From the NCBI GenBank assembly GCA_910577365.1, contig CAJTMU010000002.1, forward strand, positions 5,491-69,490: a stretch of 64,000 nt of DNA, in the 5' to 3' direction. Numbering within the stretch: the stretch's first letter is position 1; every line of letters begins with the position of its first letter. This document shows, in pieces, positions 58,435 through 64,000 of this stretch. This DNA is from an uncultured Oscillospiraceae bacterium (GTDB lineage: Bacteria > Bacillota > Clostridia > Oscillospirales > Ruminococcaceae). The notes beneath the pieces were generated by a model. That model saw nothing but the letters and a program-made list of their open reading frames with translations, made no database searches and was not told the DNA's origin. The translations under genes were made by a program, and so were the position numbers.

Positions 58435-59217
58435 TTATAACAAAATTTTATCCAATTCCTGATACGCCGCTTCCCAATTTGTCTGGGGATTGTCCAAAAC
58501 AACATATTCAATATCTAAATTTGACAAAATTTCAAGCTCTCTGCGCTGCCGTTCCTTTAACGCGGAAATGTAACCGTCAAAACCACTTAACCGCTTTTCC
58601 CTGCCGTATGCCCCGTTGCAATGATAATCGATTACCGCATTAAGCCAGTCATTCCCCCTCTCAACAGCAGCCTTTTTTACACTGTCGGCTATATTGTCAT
58701 TTTTCAGATATAACACCAAGGGGTTTATTGCTTTTATAATACCGCATATCTCTTCTATATATGCCCGTGATTGCTCCCAATTGAGATTAAAACGTATCAT
58801 GGTTTCGCACATAGGGTTTTGAAGCAATACGCAATTAAAAACATAACTTTCACCAGATCTTTTATTTTTCGCAAACTCGCGCCACTTGCCGAGCATAACA
58901 GGCTTTTCCGTTTCCCACGGCAGAAAATCGTATATTTTATATTGAATAAGCTTATCAAAAAGAGCACTCTGAAAGTCCGAAAGAGGAACGACAAACCCTT
59001 CCGCTTTTCTTTCGGACTTTTCAATTATCTCACCTTGTTCATCATCAGAGAATTTCTCCAGTTCCTCCGTCCGAACGAACGCGTGAAACTCATAATCCGC
59101 TGGATGCGCACAGCTGTCCTCATCAAAGCATATCATATCAAGCTTTTCGGCAATATATCTTGCCGCCGAGCTTTTTCCGGAACAGGGCAGGCCCTCAACA
59201 ATAATCAACCTGCGCAT
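58435..59217 (-). CDS. P-loop kinase-like protein
   Basis: A 260-residue protein starting MRRLIIVEGLPCSGKSSAAR, with Walker A GLPCSGKS at residues 9-16. An acidic segment with FVRTEELEKFSDDEQGEII and a later RFNLNWEQSRAYIEEICGII follow. This resembles small nucleotide or aminoglycoside-type kinases of the AAA_33 kind, but the substrate is unknown. GGAGG lies 5 bases before the ATG at 59217; a longer frame up to 59268 is rejected. It is a single gene between metH and a repeat-rich gap. Confidence 0.75.
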   Translation of the reverse strand: MRRLIIVEGLPCSGKSSAARYIAEKLDMICFDEDSCAHPADYEFHAFVRTEELEKFSDDEQGEIIEKSERKAEGFVVPLSDFQSALFDKLIQYKIYDFLPWETEKPVMLGKWREFAKNKRSGESYVFNCVLLQNPMCETMIRFNLNWEQSRAYIEEICGIIKAINPLVLYLKNDNIADSVKKAAVERGNDWLNAVIDYHCNGAYGREKRLSGFDGYISALKERQRRELEILSNLDIEYVVLDNPQTNWEAAYQELDKILL

Positions 59218-59497
59218 ATTCGCCTCCTTAATTTTAAAAAGAATTTTCCGCACCTCTGCCAACGTCAAAATGTTACATTAGAAAGCTGTGAAAGCTTTGC
59301 CCGCTTTACGTTCTGCGCAAAGTTTTGAGCAATATGCTGCCCATTATTTTAAGCATTTACACGACTGATGCGCAAAACTTCCGGCGTGTGAAAAATTTAT
59401 GCATTGAAGACCACAGCTCTGCTCTCTCAATACATTTGCTCCAAAACTTTTGCGCAGCGAATGTTCTTTATTCGGAATTTTCATGTTAATGTATTCC
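59218..59497. other. repeat-rich gap, left part
   Basis: No supported gene. Phrases such as GCGCAAAACTT, GCGCAGCGAATG and CTCTGCTCTCTCAATAC resemble pieces of the structured intergenic repeat, but no full copy can be aligned by eye. Confidence 0.35.
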
Positions 59498-59695
59498 GTT
59501 ACTGCATGGAGCAAACCCACGATTTGCGGAAATGAGCGGATATAAGCGTAAAATAATTAATGTTTTGCATTTATTTTACCATAAACCCAAGGGATTATCG
59601 TATAATTGTCAATTAGCACATTACGCAAATTTTTGATTTACATATATGCTCGGAAATAAACATATAATAAATGCTTTGCGTTTATTATACCACAA
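59498..59695. repeat. second AT-rich intergenic repeat, two tandem copies
   Basis: The right copy (59585-59695) reads ACCCAAGGGATTATCGTATA, ATTGTCAATTAGCACATTAC, GCAAAT and TAAACATATAATAAATGC, close to 43415-43520. The left copy (59498-59580) keeps TTACTGCATGGAGCAAA, GATTTGCGGAAATGAGCGGA and TATAAGCGTAAAATAATTAA. Ends GTATAAT/ATTATAC are inverted. Confidence 0.6.
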
Positions 59696-59867
59696 GCAAA
59701 TCCCCTTGTCAAGGCGCTTAATCCAGACCGTACACAAAGCTTTTGCAATACTTGCTATAAGGTATAAAAATTGTTTTAAGGCAAAAATATGATATTAAAA
59801 CCGCATTTTTATATCGTTATTAACTAAAAAATAATTGAATAAAGGTATAAAAAATTATATAAACCGC

Positions 59868-59896
59868 TTCCAATTTACCAAAAGATATGATACAAT
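59868..59896 (+). promoter_or_regulatory. possible promoter for the GH3 gene
   Basis: TTCCAA (59868-59873) and TACAAT (59891-59896), 17-bp spacer, 31 bp before the ATG. Confidence 0.5.
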
Positions 59897-59927
59897 AATA
59901 AAAAAACTTTTGACAGGAGGAAAATAA

Positions 59928-62687
59928 ATGGGAAAGATAACTCTTGACTGGAACGAATATGTCGCGGCGGCACGTGAAACCATAGCTGAGGGCATGGTGC
60001 TGCTTGAGAACAACGGAGCGCTCCCACTAAAAAAAGATGAAAACCTCGCGGTCTTCGGGCGCATTCAGGAGCACTACTATAAGAGCGGCACAGGCTCAGG
60101 AGGCATGGTGAACGTGGATAAGGTGTGGAACATCACCGAAGGTCTGACTGAATGCGGTATCCGGCTTAACGAGGAGCTTCGCGGGATTTACGCACAGTGG
60201 GAAAAGGAAAATCCGTTTGATCCTGGCGTGGGCTGGGGCGGTGAGCCGTGGTCACAAAAGGAAATGCCCGTGAGCGAAGAGCTGGTAAAAAAGATTGCGC
60301 AGACCTCCGACGCGGCGCTCTGCATAATCGGCAGAACTGCGGGCGAGGAGCAGGACGCGACCGACAGCGAAGGCTCTTACCGCCTTACCGAAACGGAGCT
60401 TGACATGCTGAGAAAGGTAAGGGCGGAATTCGGAAAAATGACCGTGCTGCTGAATGTCGGCGGAATTATCGACATGAGCTTTGTAAAAAGCATAAAACCC
60501 GACGCTGTGATATACGGCTGGCAGGGAGGTATGATCGGCGGGCTGGGCACAGCTGACGTGCTTACGGGCAGAATATGCCCAAGCGGAAAGCTTTCCGACA
60601 CCATCGCAGGAAACGTCACGGACTACCCATCGGCAAAATGGTTCGGAAATACCGAGCGCGAATTTTACTGTGAGGATATTTATGTCGGCTACCGTTATTT
60701 TGAAACGTTTGCAAAGGACAAGGTGCTGTACCCGTTCGGCTACGGTCTTTCCTACACGCGGTTTAAGCTGAAGACATCCGCGAAAGCGGACAGCGCGGCG
60801 GTTTCCCTTGAAGTTACCGTTAAAAACATCGGTGAATGTGACGGTAAAGAAGTAGTGCAGATTTATTTCCAAGCGCCGCAGGGAAAACTCGGGAATCCTC
60901 TGAGACGCCTTTGCGCCTACAAGAAAACCAAAAATCTGACCGTCGGCGAGGAGCAGACACTGCGCTTTTCAATACCCTTGGACGAGCTGGCGAGTTATGA
61001 CGACAGCGGCGCTGCGGGCAGCAAATCCTGCTATATCCGTGAGAAAGGCGCTTTTACGTTCTATGTGGGAACAGACGTTCGCAGCGCAGAAGAGGTTTAC
61101 AGCTTCGTTCAGACTGACACGGTTGTTGTAAACAAGCTCTCAGAGGCATGCGCTCCCGTCCTTCCCTTTGAGAGAATAAAGCCTGAGCCAGACGGAGATA
61201 GTTACAAAGTCGTTATGGAGAGCGTTCCCACCGCCACGGTGGATATGGACAAGCGGCGCGCCGAAAATCTCCCCGAAGAAATACCTTACAGCGGTGACAA
61301 GGGTTTAAAGCTGGCAGACGTTGCGGACGGAAAATGCGGAATGAAAGAATTTATTGCGCAGCTTTCCGATTACGACCTCTCTTGCATAATACGCGGCGAG
61401 GGTATGGGCAGCCAAAGGGTCACCCCGGGAACGGCAGCCGCTTTCGGCGGAGTTTCGGATAACCTGGCGGGATTCGGTATCCCTGCGGGCTGCTGCGACG
61501 ACGGACCCTCGGGAATGCGCCTTGACTGCGGTACAAAAGCGTTCAGTCTGCCCAACGGCACGCTGCTTGCCTGCACCTTTAACCCCGAATTGGTAGAAAA
61601 TCTGTTTGGTATAGCGGGAATAGAGGTTGCCTCCAATAATGTGGAATGCCTGCTGGGTCCGGGCATGAATATCCACCGCCACCCGCTTAACGGAAGAAAC
61701 TTTGAATATTTCAGCGAGGATCCCTATTTAACCGGAACCATCGCCGCCGCAGAGCTTCGCGGACTGCACCGCACCCATGTAACTGGCACGATAAAGCATT
61801 TCGCGGGAAATAATCAGGAAACCGGTCGGCATTCCATGGATTCGGTTATATCCGAGAGAGCACTGCGCGAAATATACCTTAAGGGCTTTGAAATAGCGGT
61901 AAAAGAAGGAAAAGCCTCCACCGTTATGACCACCTACGGCTCTCTGAACGGGCTGTGGACGGCGGGCAGCTATGACCTTTGCACCACCATACTGCGCGGT
62001 GAATGGGGCTTTGACGGCTTTGTGATGACCGACTGGTGGAGCTGCATGAACGACCGCGGAGAAGCTCCGCGTCAGAATAACTTCGCGGCAATGGCAAGAG
62101 CGCAGAACGATGTTTATATGGTGTGCGCCGAAGCATCGAAAAATCTTACCGATGACAACACACTGTCATCTCTTGAAGCGGGAACGCTGACCCGCGGAGA
62201 GCTTCAGCGCAACGCTGCCAACGTCTGCCGAATGCTTACAGGAAGCCGCGCTCTGGAACGCCTTCTCGGAACAGCTCCCGATATAGAGATTATCAACCGT
62301 CCTTATGAAGACGACAGCTACGAATCCAAGGATGTGATATTCTATCCCACAGAAAACGGCGAACTTACTCTGCCGCTCAGCGATGTATGCACGGACAAGG
62401 GCAGCTCATATGTTTTCGCTTTGGATATTGATGTTATGGGAAGATATTCCGTGACCATCTGCGCCGGTTCTGATCTGAGCGCTACGGCGCAGATTCCAGT
62501 AACGCTGTTTACCACCGGCTTCCCCGCGGGAGTATATACCTACAACGGCACTAACGGAGAGTGGAGTGAAATAACTCACGAGGTAAATTTGTACGCAAGA
62601 TTTGTGGTGTGCAGGCTGTATTTCGGCGGAAGCGGGCTGAAGCTTAAGGAGCTAAAGCTTAAAGTGATCAGAGAGGGATTAATCTAA
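59928..62687 (+). CDS. glycoside hydrolase family 3 beta-glucosidase with permuted domains
   Basis: A 919-residue cytoplasmic enzyme without a signal peptide. Its domains are in reversed order: the GH3 C-terminal alpha/beta domain comes first (VLLENNGALPLKKDENLAVF, KPDAVIYGWQGGMIGGLGTA), with a fibronectin-like domain at about residues 280-400 (YPFGYGLSYTRF before it). The TIM-barrel follows from about residue 460, with IKHFAGNNQE and the nucleophile D702 in GFDGFVMTDWW. The same permutation is known from Ruminococcus albus and Butyrivibrio beta-glucosidases. It should release glucose from cello-oligosaccharides. AGGAGGAAAATAA precedes the ATG. Confidence 0.92.
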   Translation: MGKITLDWNEYVAAARETIAEGMVLLENNGALPLKKDENLAVFGRIQEHYYKSGTGSGGMVNVDKVWNITEGLTECGIRLNEELRGIYAQWEKENPFDPGVGWGGEPWSQKEMPVSEELVKKIAQTSDAALCIIGRTAGEEQDATDSEGSYRLTETELDMLRKVRAEFGKMTVLLNVGGIIDMSFVKSIKPDAVIYGWQGGMIGGLGTADVLTGRICPSGKLSDTIAGNVTDYPSAKWFGNTEREFYCEDIYVGYRYFETFAKDKVLYPFGYGLSYTRFKLKTSAKADSAAVSLEVTVKNIGECDGKEVVQIYFQAPQGKLGNPLRRLCAYKKTKNLTVGEEQTLRFSIPLDELASYDDSGAAGSKSCYIREKGAFTFYVGTDVRSAEEVYSFVQTDTVVVNKLSEACAPVLPFERIKPEPDGDSYKVVMESVPTATVDMDKRRAENLPEEIPYSGDKGLKLADVADGKCGMKEFIAQLSDYDLSCIIRGEGMGSQRVTPGTAAAFGGVSDNLAGFGIPAGCCDDGPSGMRLDCGTKAFSLPNGTLLACTFNPELVENLFGIAGIEVASNNVECLLGPGMNIHRHPLNGRNFEYFSEDPYLTGTIAAAELRGLHRTHVTGTIKHFAGNNQETGRHSMDSVISERALREIYLKGFEIAVKEGKASTVMTTYGSLNGLWTAGSYDLCTTILRGEWGFDGFVMTDWWSCMNDRGEAPRQNNFAAMARAQNDVYMVCAEASKNLTDDNTLSSLEAGTLTRGELQRNAANVCRMLTGSRALERLLGTAPDIEIINRPYEDDSYESKDVIFYPTENGELTLPLSDVCTDKGSSYVFALDIDVMGRYSVTICAGSDLSATAQIPVTLFTTGFPAGVYTYNGTNGEWSEITHEVNLYARFVVCRLYFGGSGLKLKELKLKVIREGLI

Positions 62688-62711
62688 AAATACCCATTTA
62701 AATATAATCTG

Positions 62712-62746
62712 CGGCTTTCGGAATTTGCTCCGAAAGCCGTTTTCTC
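62712..62746 (+). terminator. Rho-independent terminator after the GH3 gene
   Basis: CGGCTTTCGGA pairs perfectly with TCCGAAAGCCG around ATTTGC, followed by TTTTCTCTTT. Confidence 0.88.
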
Positions 62747-62808
62747 TTTACATATACCGAAGTTTCAGGTAAAACCTTACTAAAATCAGCATTAACCCAC
62801 AAACTCTA

Positions 62809-62857
62809 TTGACTTTTACAAAACCTCATGGTATAATTACAGTAACAATTTTTGTTA
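62809..62857 (+). promoter_or_regulatory. promoter and operator of the PerR-like gene
   Basis: TTGACT (62809-62814) and TATAAT (62832-62837), 17-bp spacer. TAACAA-TTT-TTGTTA (62843-62857), a 6-3-6 inverted repeat, covers the start point, as expected for autorepression by a Fur-family protein. Confidence 0.75.
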
Positions 62858-62890
62858 TCGCGTTTACCGCGCCTGCGAAAGGATAAATAT

Positions 62891-63277
62891 ATGAAATTCT
62901 CCAGACAAAGGGAGATCATTTTAAAGCACGTAAAAAGTTTTCCCGTCCACCCCACCGCTGACCAGGTATATACGGCGCTTAAAAGGGAAAATCCGAATCT
63001 CAGCCTGGGAACGGTTTACAGGAATTTAAACCAGCTCAGTGAGGCGGGAATGCTGCGAAAGATACACATTGCCGATAGCAGCGACCGCTTTGACGGCAGG
63101 ACGGATCCCCATTTTCATATGATATGTGAAAGCTGCAAAAGGGTATTTGATATCGAACCACCCGGGCTTGAGGATATAATTTCAGAAATTAAACAGCGTG
63201 ACGGCCATGAAATAACAGGCGTTACCCTAAATCTGCGCGGAATATGCCGGGACTGCCTGATATCCTCTGAGTTATGA
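62891..63277 (+). CDS. perR: Fur/PerR family metal-dependent repressor
   Basis: A 128-residue winged-helix repressor. The DNA-binding part is REIILKHVKSFPVHPTADQV and LSLGTVYRNLNQLSEAGMLR. Metal ligands include the RFDGRTDPHFHMIC segment, and the structural zinc site is CESC plus CRDC. The RFD...HFH pattern is that of PerR, which releases DNA after peroxide oxidation of its iron ligands, rather than Fur. The ATG at 62891 with GAAAGGAT upstream is preferred over the longer frame from 62852. An inverted repeat at the promoter suggests self-control. Confidence 0.85.
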   Translation: MKFSRQREIILKHVKSFPVHPTADQVYTALKRENPNLSLGTVYRNLNQLSEAGMLRKIHIADSSDRFDGRTDPHFHMICESCKRVFDIEPPGLEDIISEIKQRDGHEITGVTLNLRGICRDCLISSEL

Positions 63278-63401
63278 CATGAAAATCTTTCAGGATTTAA
63301 AAACTCAATCCCACGAACTGATTGCTCGGGGGATATAATTGTTTTTTGTTAATGTCAGAATTTTCTGAAGATTGATTTCTTCTTAAAAAATTTAAGAATA
63401 C

Positions 63402-63581
63402 TTACTGAGCGTTGTTCTGCTCGTAGGATTCAATCATCTTCTTAACCATCATACCGCCGATAGAACCTGCCTGTCTTGCGGTGAGGTCACCATTATAACC
63501 GTTGTTGAGGTTTACGCCAACTTCATTTGCTGCCTGCATCTTAATGTTGTTAAGAGCGGCCTTAGACTGCTTGTTAGACAT
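63402..63581 (-). CDS. small acid-soluble spore protein, alpha/beta type
   Basis: A 59-residue DNA-coating protein made late in spore formation. The sequence shows the family pattern: AALNNIKMQAANEVGVNLNN, then GDLTARQAGSIGGMMVKKMI and ESYEQ. The ATG at 63581 follows AAGGAGAA; a longer frame from 63614 is rejected. Codon use is strongly biased, which suggests high expression. It binds DNA in A-like form and protects it from UV and heat. It is the best single piece of evidence that this organism makes endospores. Confidence 0.92.
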   Translation of the reverse strand: MSNKQSKAALNNIKMQAANEVGVNLNNGYNGDLTARQAGSIGGMMVKKMIESYEQNNAQ

Positions 63582-64000
63582 AATAACATTCTCCTTAATC
63601 AATAATAATAGCAAAGGTCTTTTTTAAAGTTGATTTATCATTTTTCGGATATAATCCGCAAATTGATAAATACGGTGCATCGAGATTTAATGCTTTCGCG
63701 TTTAACCTAATCGTTTGCCGAATCCGCACCGATCCTTTGTCATATCATAACGGAAAAGCTCCGTTTCATTGCCTTTGCGATATTATTATTTTCACCCCGC
63801 GGTGAAATATTATAGGAAATTGATGGCGGCAAAATGCGGGCATTATTTTCGTTTTTTGCATACGGCGTTAACTTCGTGAAACCGCATCACAGCAGAAAAA
63901 AATGTGAATTTTATTGAATTTCGCGCGGCAATCAGCACATTGCTTTATGCTTTTATAAACCGCAGATATCACCCGCTATTTTCTCTGCACGGGCATATAT
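63582..64000. other. gap at the right end of the window
   Basis: No supported gene. The first 60 bases hold the leader of the spore protein gene; its expected sporulation promoter cannot be picked out with confidence. The rest is AT-rich with a CCCCGCGGTGAAATATTATAG stretch but no open frame. Confidence 0.4.

Overview
The window looks like a chromosomal segment of a spore-forming, fibre-degrading Clostridia bacterium, most likely Ruminococcaceae/Oscillospiraceae. This rests on gene content and order, not on a database search. Clues are an alpha/beta-type small acid-soluble spore protein (63402-63581), YtfJ/GerW and DacF-type sporulation-linked genes, DUF1540, DUF368, a DUF421-DUF4363 pair, strong TTGACA-17-TATAAT promoters, and a permuted family 3 beta-glucosidase of the kind known from Ruminococcus and Butyrivibrio. 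No rRNA, tRNA, CRISPR array, prophage structural gene or transposase was seen.

Layout. 1-4414 (minus): remA-gmk-priA-def, a frameshifted membrane gene and the start of a second def. 4765-6741: a chemoreceptor. 7011-8323 (minus): amidohydrolase and a dCTP deaminase split by an in-frame TGA. 8485-11296: a small protein, a T-box-like leader, ilvA, an unknown gene and ridA. 11601-12656 (minus): DUF421/DUF4363. 12919-18507: M50 protease, scpA, scpB, DUF2953, ytfJ, dacF-like and rluB-like. 19795-22948: a three-gene biotin carboxyltransferase operon. 23471-26909: a sugar ABC importer without an ATPase. 27134-27403: a stand-alone NrdD C-terminal fragment. 27673-29025 (minus): gdhA. 29270-31926: four small XRE regulators and repeats. 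32396-36460: DUF368 and unknown genes. 36746-39876: SGNH lipoprotein and FGGY sugar kinase. 40379-43248: small cysteine-rich protein, TraB/GumN lipoprotein, beta-propeller-like protein, histidine phosphatase. 43862-50939: XRE regulator, flippase, tadA, a 1000-residue degenerate P-type-ATPase-like protein, rlmB. 51229-55890: comM, an azlC remnant, small unknown genes, malQ. 55945-59217 (minus): a short MetH and a P-loop protein. 59928-63581: GH3 enzyme, PerR-like regulator, SASP.

How it fits together. The ABC importer, MalQ, GH3, FGGY kinase and SGNH esterase-like lipoprotein point to uptake and breakdown of plant oligosaccharides. The chemoreceptor and the importer share an identical 12-bp operator core, which suggests one LacI/CcpA-type regulator couples chemotaxis and sugar supply. 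IlvA and RidA form a make-and-detoxify pair. The carboxyltransferase genes match the three parts of a transcarboxylase and lack a membrane pump.

The least explained structure lies between genes. There is a structured intergenic repeat with at least five copies, a second AT-rich repeat, and a roughly 50-bp leader in which a hairpin sits between the ribosome binding site and the start codon of both the rluB-like gene and comM. Three small genes carry a single disabling change, which could be real decay, recoding or assembly error.
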